NCBI GenBank assembly: GCA_964370845.1
Contig: CAYJLB010000056.1
Coordinates: 1-15,407 of the forward strand
Source of the DNA: CAYJLB01 sp964370845
GTDB taxonomy: Bacteria > Bacillota > Clostridia > Oscillospirales > Ruminococcaceae
Direction: 5' to 3'
Length of the DNA: 15,407 nt
Shown: piece after piece, positions 6,984 through 14,004 of the stretch
How positions within the stretch are numbered: position 1 is the stretch's first letter
Layout: each line of letters begins with the position of its first letter
Translations under genes and position numbers: made by a program
Notes under the pieces: model-generated
What the model saw: only the letters and a program-made list of their open reading frames with translations
Told to the model about the DNA's origin: nothing
Databases searched by the model: none

Positions 6984-8372
6984 ATGAGTAAAAAACCAAA
7001 TGTAGTGTTGATAATTTCTGACCAGTGGTCAACGAAAATTGCCGACGGTCTTGGAAACAACAAAAATAACATTCAAACTCCATATTTAGATAAATTCGCA
7101 AGTGAGGGAACTGCTTTTACAAATGCTTATTCAGCATTTCCACTATGCTGTCCTGCTCGTGCAAGCATTTTCACTGGCTTAATGCCACACGATAACGGAG
7201 TTGTCCACAATCAAGAATTGTGGGGACACGTTTTTGGTGAGGGAACTTTGCCACGAAGAAATGATGTTGGAACTTTGGGAAAAAGCCTAAAAGAAGCGGG
7301 ATATGACACTGCTTACTTCGGGAAAGAACACGCAAGCGAATATGGTTACGAGGGCTGTGATGACACAGGAAGTATGCTTTATTCAGCGGGCGGATTTGTG
7401 AGCGAGGGTTCAGTTTTTGACTCAATTTTCACTAAAGATGCAATTGATTACTTGAAAAAAGACCATGAAAATCCATTTTATATGACACTTTCTCTTATTA
7501 ATCCTCACGATATTTGTAAGGCGTTTTTAACTGACACAAACATGAAAAATAGCTCAATAATGGACGCAATTATTTTCTGTGAAGAAGAAGGAAAACCTTA
7601 TCTTCGTGGCAGTGAAAGAGGACTTTTACCTAGCAATTTTGAAATTCCTTGCGAAATGGGAGTTGCCGAGTACAAAGACGCAGCTTACACAGCAAACGAT
7701 GCTTATGACGAAAATTTATGGAGAAGATATATTTCAGCATACAGCATTTTGGTGGAAAAAACTGACTGGTACATCGGTCTTGTCCTAGAAGAAATTGAAA
7801 GACAAGGCTTAAAAGAGGACACTTTGGTAATTTTTACTACCGACCACGGCGAAATGCTTGGTGCACATAAATTGGTTGCAAAGACTTATATGTACGACGA
7901 ATCGGCGAAAATTCATATGATTGCACGTTATCCTGAGGTTATTAAGGCTGGACAAATTAACGAAACTTCTTTTGTTAATACAATTGACATAATGCCTACA
8001 ATTTTGGATTTTTGCGATGTAGAAATTCCAGCTTCTGTTAAAGGTAAGTCCTTTAAACAAGAGTGTTTGGGCTCTGACAGTGGTGAATTTAAAGAAACTT
8101 TCTCAGAAAATATGTACTGTAAAATGGTAAGATTTGGAGATTATAAATTTATTTCAAGTATGATTTATAAAGAGAAATTCGACATATTATTTGACATGAA
8201 AAATGACCCTGACGAAACTACAAACGTGTATATGAAAGCGGGTTATGAAGAAGTTTCAAAGCAAGCTAAGGCTAGAATGGAACAATATTTAAAAGAAGAA
8301 AATCTTGAAGATGTTTACTTTGATTTTACTAAAATTTTCGAAGGAAAAGCAAATGTTGGCTCAAATTGCTAA
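6984..8372 (+). CDS. S1-family sulfatase (formylglycine-dependent)
   Basis: A 462-residue protein of the type I sulfatase / alkaline-phosphatase superfamily. It would hydrolyse a sulfate ester, most likely on a sugar given its neighbours. The signature is C55-C-P57-A-R59...T64-G65, where C55 is the residue to be converted to formylglycine. Ala in place of Ser at 58 is common, and the Cys form fits anaerobic radical-SAM maturation (anSME); the maturase is not in the window. Metal and sulfate ligands visible: D13 (in I-S-D-Q, a single Asp as in choline-sulfatase-like members rather than the commoner Asp-Asp), D287-H288-G in T-T-D-H-G-E, and K300. There is no signal peptide, so it is cytoplasmic. 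It is the last gene of the + strand glycan locus, with a perfect hairpin terminator immediately after. A phosphonate-monoester or other phospho-ester hydrolase role is the main alternative. The family is confident; the substrate is not. Confidence 0.9.
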   Translation: MSKKPNVVLIISDQWSTKIADGLGNNKNNIQTPYLDKFASEGTAFTNAYSAFPLCCPARASIFTGLMPHDNGVVHNQELWGHVFGEGTLPRRNDVGTLGKSLKEAGYDTAYFGKEHASEYGYEGCDDTGSMLYSAGGFVSEGSVFDSIFTKDAIDYLKKDHENPFYMTLSLINPHDICKAFLTDTNMKNSSIMDAIIFCEEEGKPYLRGSERGLLPSNFEIPCEMGVAEYKDAAYTANDAYDENLWRRYISAYSILVEKTDWYIGLVLEEIERQGLKEDTLVIFTTDHGEMLGAHKLVAKTYMYDESAKIHMIARYPEVIKAGQINETSFVNTIDIMPTILDFCDVEIPASVKGKSFKQECLGSDSGEFKETFSENMYCKMVRFGDYKFISSMIYKEKFDILFDMKNDPDETTNVYMKAGYEEVSKQAKARMEQYLKEENLEDVYFDFTKIFEGKANVGSNC

Positions 8373-8416
8373 AAAAAATAGTATGGAAACTTTATTCGTT
8401 TCCATACTATTTTTTT
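8372..8416. terminator. Strong, probably bidirectional terminator
   Basis: AATAGTATGGAAAC 8377-8390, loop TTTATTC, GTTTCCATACTATT 8398-8411 is a perfect 14-bp stem. It is extended by an A run before it (8371-8376) and a T run after it (to 8416). It starts at the sulfatase stop codon. Since the A/T tails are symmetric, it can also stop leftward transcripts from the deacetylase gene. Confidence 0.92.
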
Positions 8417-8465
8417 GTTGAAGTTGAATTATAATAAAAATAGTTTTTCATTGCTTTTAAATCTA

Positions 8466-8568
8466 CTGGCTACTACTTCGAGTGTTTCGCTTGTTGCGAC
8501 AAGCGAGGAAGGACTCTGTCCCTCCACCCTGCAATTTTTTTAGAGGAAAAAATTGAGTAAAACCTTTA
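8466..8568 (-). repeat. Multi-hairpin dispersed element, partial copy R5 (minus strand)
   Basis: Only the H1-H2-H3 half is present, in reverse. H1: 8532-8540 / 8547-8555 (9 pairs, nearly identical to R3). H2: 8507-8514 / 8518-8525 (8 pairs including one wobble, loop AGA on the minus strand). H3: CGCTTGT 8488-8494 / ACAAGCG 8499-8505, loop CGCA on the minus strand. The linker, P1 and H5 are missing. The element begins at the deacetylase stop codon in that gene's sense orientation. Confidence 0.8.
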
Positions 8569-9273
8569 TTTTTTGTTTTCTTCCAAGTAGTTGATTAATT
8601 CGATATTTGTGCAATACCAAATGTCATCTCTCCCCGAAATTTCTTGACAAATTTTTTCTATGTGTTCCCAGTTGTTGTCAACGTCAAATTCGTAGCTGTG
8701 CCCCCAAAGATAAAACATTGATAACTCATCACTTTCGTAGTTTTTATACTCCTCGATAAGCTGAAAAATGTTCTCTGCATTGTGGTGTGCGGTAGGCTCT
8801 AGTCGGTGAAAATCCTTTGGCAAATTAAAATTATTTGTTGATGGAACAACTCGTCCATATTTAATGCCCAAACTTTTCATAATTTCAATTGTTTCATCAT
8901 CAGTTCCGCCAAAAGGGTAAGCCATTCCCTCAATTTTCTCGCCAAGAAGCTTTTCTAAACCCTCTTTACAGCCTTTTAATTGCTCAACTTTTTCATCATA
9001 TGGCAAAGTTGGAATATGTGGGTGAGTAAGACCGTGATTTGCAACCTCGTGACCTTTGAATAACTCCTTAACCTCGCTAGATTTGAGCCTTTTAACGATT
9101 ACGCCCTCAGTTTCCCAGTGACCCTCCTCGTCCAGTAGCCCATAATTCAAATTAAATGCACATTTTAAGCCATATTTATTGAAAATTTCCACTAGACGTT
9201 TATCCTGTCCAACACCATCGTCATAGCTTATTGTAAAGGCTTTTTTACAGCCATTTGGATAAGTTTTTTTCAT
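8566..9273 (-). CDS. Polysaccharide deacetylase (NodB homology, CE4)
   Basis: A 235-residue NodB-domain protein that would remove N- or O-acetyl groups from a sugar polymer or oligomer using a divalent metal. Motif 1 is S-Y-D18-D19-G (catalytic base and metal Asp). Motif 2 is H80-G-L-T-H84 (metal histidines). Motif 3 is A-Y-P-F-G around 118-122. The late His is H192 in L-W-G-H-S-Y. Its length is that of a bare catalytic domain, and no signal peptide or membrane segment precedes it, so it is predicted to be intracellular, unlike peptidoglycan deacetylases. The ATG has AGAGGG upstream. It has its own promoter at 9311-9339 and converges on the sulfatase gene. It may belong functionally to the neighbouring glycan locus, for example acetylated sugar removal. 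Family confident, substrate unknown. Confidence 0.88.
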   Translation of the reverse strand: MKKTYPNGCKKAFTISYDDGVGQDKRLVEIFNKYGLKCAFNLNYGLLDEEGHWETEGVIVKRLKSSEVKELFKGHEVANHGLTHPHIPTLPYDEKVEQLKGCKEGLEKLLGEKIEGMAYPFGGTDDETIEIMKSLGIKYGRVVPSTNNFNLPKDFHRLEPTAHHNAENIFQLIEEYKNYESDELSMFYLWGHSYEFDVDNNWEHIEKICQEISGRDDIWYCTNIELINYLEENKK

Positions 9274-9305
9274 TAGAATTTCCCTCTCTGTTCATTTATT
9301 TATTA

Positions 9306-9326
9306 CTGAAATTATAGATATTTCAG
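9306..9326. promoter_or_regulatory. Inverted repeat over the -10 box of the deacetylase promoter (possible operator)
   Basis: CTGAAAT 9306-9312 and ATTTCAG 9320-9326 form a perfect 7-bp inverted repeat with a 7-bp spacer. The -10 box lies inside it. This is the geometry of a repressor operator, but no regulator gene is in the window to pair with it. Confidence 0.4.
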
Positions 9327-9339
9327 CTAGATTTTTCAA
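9311..9339 (-). promoter_or_regulatory. Sigma-A promoter of the deacetylase gene
   Basis: On the minus strand TTGAAA (9334-9339) and TATAAT (9311-9316) are exactly 17 bp apart. The -10 box ends 37 bp before the deacetylase start codon. This is the best promoter match in the window. Confidence 0.75.
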
Positions 9340-9366
9340 TTATCTTGCTTAATTATAAAGTGAAAA

Positions 9367-10374
9367 TCAAACAATAAATTCTTCAAAATAAGAAAGATTT
9401 CGCTTTAGTAATTCCTTTGGATTAAGCCCATAAGGACAGTGCTTTACACAGTGGTCACACTCCACACAGTTGTTGATTTTTCGCATATCTTCAACACCTT
9501 GCTCAGTGGTGAAACCCTTTGTTGGAGCACGATTTAACAGCAAAGTCATTCTCGCTGACATTGGAATATTAATCTGTGCTGGACATGGTAGACAATAGCC
9601 ACAACCTCTGCAAAATTCACCTTCAAGTTCTTTTTTTTCCTGTTCAATAAAAGCTTTTATTTCATTTGTCATAACTGGAGGATTTTCTTGATATTCTAAG
9701 AACTCGTCCAACTCATTTTCACGTTGAATTCCCCAAATAGGAAGCACGTCATACTCGGATAAGAACGCATAAGCCGCTTTAGAATTTGTAATTAAACCGC
9801 CTGCTAGGGCTTTCATACAAACATATCCAACGTTTTTTTCGTTGCAAAGTTTCACTAGTTCAATTTCTTTTTCGCTTGCTAAATATGAAAATGGAAACTG
9901 CAAAATCTCGTATAATCCCGAGTTTACAGCTTCAATTGCAACGTCAATTCTATGGTTTGTAAATCCAATATGACGAATTTTACCCTCGCTTTTTGCTTGT
10001 AGCATAGCTTCGTACATTCCAGTTCCGTCATTTGGTTTTGGAACAAAAGGCGGATTGTGGAACTGATAAATATCAATATAATCGGTTTTCATAAGCCTTA
10101 AACTCTCGTTCAAATGCTCAAAAAATTGCTCCGGAGTGCTTGCTCCCGTTTTTGTTGCAATGATAATTTTATCCCTAACATGGCTTAAAGAGTAGCCAAT
10201 TTTTTCCTCACTATCGGTGTAACCTCTTGCCGTGTCGAAGTAAGAAATTCCGTTTTCATAGGCTTTTAGTAGGATTTTTTTCGTTTCTTCCATAGAAATT
10301 CTTTGCACAGGCAAAGCTCCAAAACCGTTGAAATTTACTGTTAAATTAGTGCTTCCAAGTGTAATTTTTTTCAT
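9367..10374 (-). CDS. Aldo/keto reductase with C-terminal 2x[4Fe-4S] ferredoxin domain
   Basis: A 335-residue cytoplasmic protein. Residues 1 to about 240 form the NAD(P)H-dependent AKR barrel with the full catalytic tetrad D47, Y52, K75 and H106. The C-terminal domain carries two ferredoxin-type cluster motifs: C255-x2-C258-x2-C261-x2-C264-P and C303-x2-C306-x2-C309-x3-C313-P. This fused Fe-S AKR type is common in strict anaerobes; it could shuttle electrons between ferredoxin-like partners and a carbonyl or quinone substrate. The start is supported by AAGGAC upstream. It begins 12 bp after the apbE stop, so it is co-transcribed with the flavinylation gene, which hints at a redox role linked to membrane flavoproteins. 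The substrate is unknown. Confidence 0.9.
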   Translation of the reverse strand: MKKITLGSTNLTVNFNGFGALPVQRISMEETKKILLKAYENGISYFDTARGYTDSEEKIGYSLSHVRDKIIIATKTGASTPEQFFEHLNESLRLMKTDYIDIYQFHNPPFVPKPNDGTGMYEAMLQAKSEGKIRHIGFTNHRIDVAIEAVNSGLYEILQFPFSYLASEKEIELVKLCNEKNVGYVCMKALAGGLITNSKAAYAFLSEYDVLPIWGIQRENELDEFLEYQENPPVMTNEIKAFIEQEKKELEGEFCRGCGYCLPCPAQINIPMSARMTLLLNRAPTKGFTTEQGVEDMRKINNCVECDHCVKHCPYGLNPKELLKRNLSYFEEFIV

Positions 10375-10386
10375 TTTTATCAGTCC

Positions 10387-11421
10387 TTACTTTATAAATT
10401 TGTTGAAATTTTCGCTGTATTCAATTGAGTTATCCTCGTTTATCCAAGCCGCTTCCGCATCTTCGAACTGTTTAAGCAATTCTTTTCCCTCATTTATTGT
10501 CATGTTAAACAAGGCGGTTGAAAGTAAATCAGCAGTGGCGGAATTTTGTGCAATTACAGTTACTGAGCTGAAATATTCCGAAGGATACAAGGTTTTTGGG
10601 TCAATGATATGGTGATATTCTTCACCCTCAACGGTGTAAACTCGCTGATAATCGCCACTTGTAACAAGGGATAAATCTGTCAATTCCACAGCAACTAAAT
10701 AGCCTTCCCCTTTAGGATTATCAATTCCAATTGCCCACGCACCCTCGTCATTGCCCTTTTCGCCGATAGTTTTCACATTTCCCCCAAGGTTTAAAAGGAG
10801 GTTGTCATAGCCAAGCTCTTGCAACTTTTCAATGGTCTTTTGGGCGGCAAAACCTTTCCCGACCGCACCCACGTCAAGGGACATATTTTCCTCATTTAAA
10901 TAAACAGTGTTATCAGTTAAAATTACATCATTTATATTTGTAAAATTGTTTAAAGATAAGAGGTCTTCTTGAGGTGGAAGTTGTGCATTTTCAGGGTTTT
11001 CAAGCCCCTCACTTCGGTAATCGTGCCAAAGTTTAAGCACACTTCCCATTGCAATATTAATGCTTTCATTTGTCAATTCATAGTATTCTTTGGACAGTGA
11101 AATAAGCTCAATTATTTCACTAGAAACCTCCACAGGATTTTTCCCAGCCTCATCATTAACCGTTTTCAGATTATTTATCCCCTCATAGTTGTTGTAAATA
11201 TCAAAAAGTTGATGATAATACTCTAAAGTGGAAAAAATTGTGTCTTTAAGCTGATTAAACTCCTCCTCATTCTCGCAATAGGCAATGATTTGGGTTAAAG
11301 TATTAAAATAAACATAATGTTCTGCGGTATATTTTGTGAGGAGAGAATTTTCCTTTGTACAACCTACAAAAGTAAGGGCGAAAATCAATATTGAAATTAT
11401 AATAATAAGCTTTTTTTTCAT
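10387..11421 (-). CDS. apbE: FAD:protein FMN transferase (ApbE), lipoprotein
   Basis: A 344-residue exported lipoprotein. It has a Lys-rich hydrophobic signal with the lipobox F-V-G-C21. It transfers FMN from FAD to a Thr/Ser of target proteins on the outer face of the membrane. Family hallmarks are L-D-V-G-A-V-G-K-G-F (183-191), L-N-L-G-G-N-V (210-216), T-S-G-D-Y and H270-H271-I-I-D-P, and the Mg-binding A-D298-L-L-S-T. Length is normal for the family. GAGG precedes the ATG with short spacing. It lies 15 bp after the Gx transporter gene and 12 bp before the Fe-S aldo/keto reductase. Its acceptor protein (an FMN-binding-domain or Rnf/Nqr-type subunit) is not in the window. Confident call. Confidence 0.95.
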   Translation of the reverse strand: MKKKLIIIISILIFALTFVGCTKENSLLTKYTAEHYVYFNTLTQIIAYCENEEEFNQLKDTIFSTLEYYHQLFDIYNNYEGINNLKTVNDEAGKNPVEVSSEIIELISLSKEYYELTNESINIAMGSVLKLWHDYRSEGLENPENAQLPPQEDLLSLNNFTNINDVILTDNTVYLNEENMSLDVGAVGKGFAAQKTIEKLQELGYDNLLLNLGGNVKTIGEKGNDEGAWAIGIDNPKGEGYLVAVELTDLSLVTSGDYQRVYTVEGEEYHHIIDPKTLYPSEYFSSVTVIAQNSATADLLSTALFNMTINEGKELLKQFEDAEAAWINEDNSIEYSENFNKFIK

Positions 11422-11436
11422 TTAAACCTCGTTAAT

Positions 11437-11964
11437 TTAAAGTTTTAGTTTTTTGAAAATTGGTATAAAAGTTCTAAGCAAAATAGCTGTTAAACTGCCA
11501 GAAATTATCCCAGCAATAAGCAAAACGGGAGTATAATAAACCAGTGAAAAAGTGTCATAAATGAGCAAAATCCCAATAAACTGACCGAAATTATGAAAAA
11601 TTGCACCACTAATGCTAATTATCAAATAGGAAATTTTATCCTTAAAAATAAGAAGCAAAATTATCATTATTAAAAGAGAAAAAATCCCTCCTAAAATGCT
11701 TAAAAAGCTGGCTATAACGCCCCGTGTTACAAGGACAAAACCAGCTTTTAAAATTACGATAGAAAGGGTGGAAATTTTGCTTACAAAAAACAATGAAAAC
11801 ATGATAGCGACGTTGGAAATGCCAAATTTTATCCCAGCAAAATTTACAGGAATAGGTGGAAGGATATTTTCAATCACTGCCAAAATTATTGTTATTGCAA
11901 AAAGCAAGGCTGTTAAAACAATATTATAAGTTTTTTTCTTTGTAAAATATTGCTTTTCCAACAT
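11437..11964 (-). CDS. Gx transporter family membrane protein (Hpre_diP_synt_I domain)
   Basis: An integral membrane protein of about 175 residues with five to six hydrophobic segments. It matches the family known as 'Gx transporter' or 'heptaprenyl diphosphate synthase component I' (PF07456), shown by the N-F-A-G-I-K-F-G-I-S-N-V segment and F-H-N-F-G-Q. The role is not settled; the substrate may be a vitamin or flavin, or the family may help build an envelope redox chain. An ATG at 11976 is also in frame, but GGAAAGGA abuts it with no spacing, so the ATG at 11964 (about 12 bp spacing) is preferred. In many Clostridia this gene sits beside a NusG-II protein and ApbE, as here. It is followed by apbE after 15 bp and preceded by a repeat-filled gap of about 0.2 kb. 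Confidence 0.82.
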   Translation of the reverse strand: MLEKQYFTKKKTYNIVLTALLFAITIILAVIENILPPIPVNFAGIKFGISNVAIMFSLFFVSKISTLSIVILKAGFVLVTRGVIASFLSILGGIFSLLIMIILLLIFKDKISYLIISISGAIFHNFGQFIGILLIYDTFSLVYYTPVLLIAGIISGSLTAILLRTFIPIFKKLKL

Positions 11965-12030
11965 TTTAGTAACCATTCCTTTCCGAGTTTTAAGGGATAA
12001 CTATAGATTGCCTATAAAACTACAATAAAC

Positions 12031-12059
12031 GGCAAGAGCAGAGCCCTTGCCCTACAATT
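12031..12059 (-). repeat. GTAGGG-type palindromic repeat, copy P-b (minus strand)
   Basis: On the minus strand the sequence reads TTGTAGGGCAAGGG and then a 9-bp stem (12043-12051 with 12031-12039, one G-T pair) closed by a TCT loop. It is closely related to the copy at 15237-15263. It occupies part of the gap between the NusG-II and Gx transporter genes. Confidence 0.6.
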
Positions 12060-12094
12060 TTAATCTACGGACAACAAAAGTTAGCCCCTACAAT

Positions 12095-12176
12095 CTACGA
12101 CCTCGCAGAAACAAAAGTACAAACTTTTACCCTGTTCAGTGCGGGCAAGGATGCAACGTCACGTTGCCGCTGACGG
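12095..12176 (-). repeat. TGA-loop hairpin repeat, copy D3 (minus strand)
   Basis: On the minus strand: stem GCAACG / CGTTGC (12162-12167 and 12153-12158) with loop TGA, then a tail that ends in TTTCTGCGAGGTCG as in D1 and D2. It begins directly at the stop codon of the NusG-II gene, in that gene's sense orientation. Confidence 0.7.
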
Positions 12177-12554
12177 CTAGGGGATTATGTCAACTTCGCT
12201 ATTTTGAGAATTTTCAAGCCTTATAAAAAATTCATTTGGCAAACAAGCAGCATTTTCACCGTGTACATGAAGTTTCCCAGTGTGAACGCAAACTTGGTCG
12301 GGGCAGTCAGATGCCCTAAAAGAAATGCTTTTATCCTCGTGAATTTCAAAAACTACATTTTTATTTTCATCAAAACTAAAGACTTCTGGGGGAAAAGTGG
12401 GAAGGTCAATCTCCCTTAAAACCTTGTCTTTATGATAGATATAAGCGGTTACATTTTCACTGCTATAGAAAGAATTGTAGAGCAAAAACACTGAAAATGC
12501 AACTAAAACTATTGCTAAAATAATAATTAAATCAGTTTTTTTGATGAACTTCAT
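12177..12554 (-). CDS. NusG domain II-containing protein
   Basis: A 125-residue protein with one N-terminal membrane segment (about 8-26) and an outward-facing NusG_II domain (PF07009). The hallmark is A-S-D-C84-P-D-Q-V-C89-x-H-T-G followed by A-C104-L-P-N, a conserved triple-Cys pattern that could bind metal or form disulfides. It starts 1 bp after the stop of the carboxypeptidase gene with no good ribosome site of its own, so translation is probably coupled by stop-restart. Proteins of this kind recur with Gx transporter and ApbE genes in Firmicutes and are proposed parts of envelope electron-transfer gene sets; the biochemical role is unknown. The domain call is confident. Confidence 0.88.
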   Translation of the reverse strand: MKFIKKTDLIIILAIVLVAFSVFLLYNSFYSSENVTAYIYHKDKVLREIDLPTFPPEVFSFDENKNVVFEIHEDKSISFRASDCPDQVCVHTGKLHVHGENAACLPNEFFIRLENSQNSEVDIIP

Positions 12555-12555
12555 A

Positions 12556-13941
12556 TTATTTTACTCGTCTTCTTAAAGAACGAGCTTTGCTTTGTTTCTT
12601 TTTCCTTAAAACAAAGGATAAAATGAACAATCCTAGGATAAAAATACTTGATAAAAGTGCAATTATAAAATGAGGTGAGTCTGTAAACCTTGATGCAACC
12701 TCAGTTCTGTATGCAAGCTCGTCACGATATACGTCGTTTAACGTGAATAATTCAACTTCGCCAATAGTTTGCCCCATAATTTTTAATGTCATATTTCCAA
12801 GGTTTACATCAGCTTCAATTGGCGCAATTACGCTTTCTTCTTGCTCAATTATGTATTCAATGCTTCGTAAATCCACGTCCGATGGCCAAAACATATTAAT
12901 TTCTGTGTCAGAAGCAAGTAAAACGTGCTTTGAGCCTTGCCCGTATAAAACTTCTACTTCAGCCACTTCTTCTGTTGTGGAAAGGATAGTTTGATAGGAT
13001 AAATTTGAAAATGCCCAAGTGTAAATTCTTCTATGGTCGTCCATTGAAAACATTTCAGATTCGCCATCTTGATTGTAAACTGGCGCTCCTAAAGTAACTA
13101 ATAAGTATTCAATTCCGTCCTGTTCAGCGGTAGTTGCAAGGTTTCTCATTTCAGGTGAACCGCTTCCGTCCTCAAGCAAAGTTCCAGTTTTTCCACTTGT
13201 AATTCCGTCATAATAATACTCGGAAGATTGCTTAATCAAGTTGTTTGTAGTATGAATATTTCTCGATTCAGTGTGCTTGTTACTCGGAGGAAGTGTGTAC
13301 ATTGTTGTTGTAGTAATGTCGCTATATAAAGGATAAGTTTCATAAACATATTGCAAAATTATTGCCATATCTTCAACAGTTGTGTATTGGTCAGGGTGAT
13401 AAAGTCCGTGGGAATTCTCAAAATTTGTATTAACTGCACCAAGTTCGTGAGCTCTTGCAGTCATCATATCAGCAAAAGTTTCGAGGCTTCCATCTCCTAA
13501 ATTCATTGCAATAATATTACCTGCCTCACAAGCTGATTGCAACAATAATCCGTACAAAAGCTCTAAATAAGACGCTTCTTCGCCAATTCTAAAGTCAGCA
13601 GTTGATGCTCCTGTGCCATATAATTCGTCAAAAGCAAGGTGATTTGCAGAAATATATGTATTAGCAAGGCTTACTTCGTCCCCTTGAAAGGCATCTAAAA
13701 CCATAACTGTAGTCATAATTTTTGTTAAAGATGCAGGTTGAAGGCTCATATCCCCATTTTTTTCATAGATAAGTTGGTCATTTGTCAAGTTGTACAAATA
13801 AACACTTTGAGAATAAATATCCACGGGTGGAGTGAAGTTTATAGCAGAAATACTCGTGCTAAAAACAGAAATTGCAGTTAAAGTTGAAAGTAAAAACAAA
13901 ATTACTTTTTTTGATATTTTTGATTTTTTTAAAATTTTCAT
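12556..13941 (-). CDS. D-alanyl-D-alanine carboxypeptidase (penicillin-binding protein, peptidase S11)
   Basis: A 461-residue DacF/PBP5-type enzyme that trims the terminal D-Ala of peptidoglycan stem peptides on the outer face of the membrane. It has an N-terminal signal peptide (about 1-33), then the catalytic domain with S71-L-T-K74 (SxxK, nucleophile S71) and K251-T-G253 (KTG). The SxN motif reads S136-A-C138-E-A, so Cys replaces the usual Asn. A C-terminal beta domain (about 310-410) is followed by a transmembrane helix near 425-447 and a very basic tail (R/K-rich), instead of the amphipathic anchor of classic PBP5. GAGG lies 10 bp before the ATG. It is the first gene of the leftward row, with the NusG-II gene coupled 1 bp downstream. 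Family confident; the altered motif leaves catalytic efficiency uncertain. Confidence 0.93.
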   Translation of the reverse strand: MKILKKSKISKKVILFLLSTLTAISVFSTSISAINFTPPVDIYSQSVYLYNLTNDQLIYEKNGDMSLQPASLTKIMTTVMVLDAFQGDEVSLANTYISANHLAFDELYGTGASTADFRIGEEASYLELLYGLLLQSACEAGNIIAMNLGDGSLETFADMMTARAHELGAVNTNFENSHGLYHPDQYTTVEDMAIILQYVYETYPLYSDITTTTMYTLPPSNKHTESRNIHTTNNLIKQSSEYYYDGITSGKTGTLLEDGSGSPEMRNLATTAEQDGIEYLLVTLGAPVYNQDGESEMFSMDDHRRIYTWAFSNLSYQTILSTTEEVAEVEVLYGQGSKHVLLASDTEINMFWPSDVDLRSIEYIIEQEESVIAPIEADVNLGNMTLKIMGQTIGEVELFTLNDVYRDELAYRTEVASRFTDSPHFIIALLSSIFILGLFILSFVLRKKKQSKARSLRRRVK

Positions 13942-13942
13942 A

Positions 13943-13971
13943 TAGACAAAACCTCATTTATATATTATTAT
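13943..13971 (+). promoter_or_regulatory. Promoter of the metallophosphoesterase gene
   Basis: TAGACA (13943-13948) and TATTAT (13966-13971) are 17 bp apart, each one mismatch from the sigma-A consensus. The -10 box ends 33 bp before the start codon, giving a short leader that holds the AAGGACGGAG ribosome site. Confidence 0.6.
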
Positions 13972-13995
13972 AGTTATAGCTTAAAAAGAAAAGGA
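13967..13995 (-). promoter_or_regulatory. Likely promoter of the carboxypeptidase operon
   Basis: On the minus strand a perfect TATAAT lies at 13967-13972, 25 bp before the start codon. The -35 region (TCCTTT, 13990-13995) is poor. It overlaps the divergent promoter for the phosphoesterase, so the two may interfere. Confidence 0.45.
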
Positions 13996-14004
13996 CGGAG
14001 AAAA

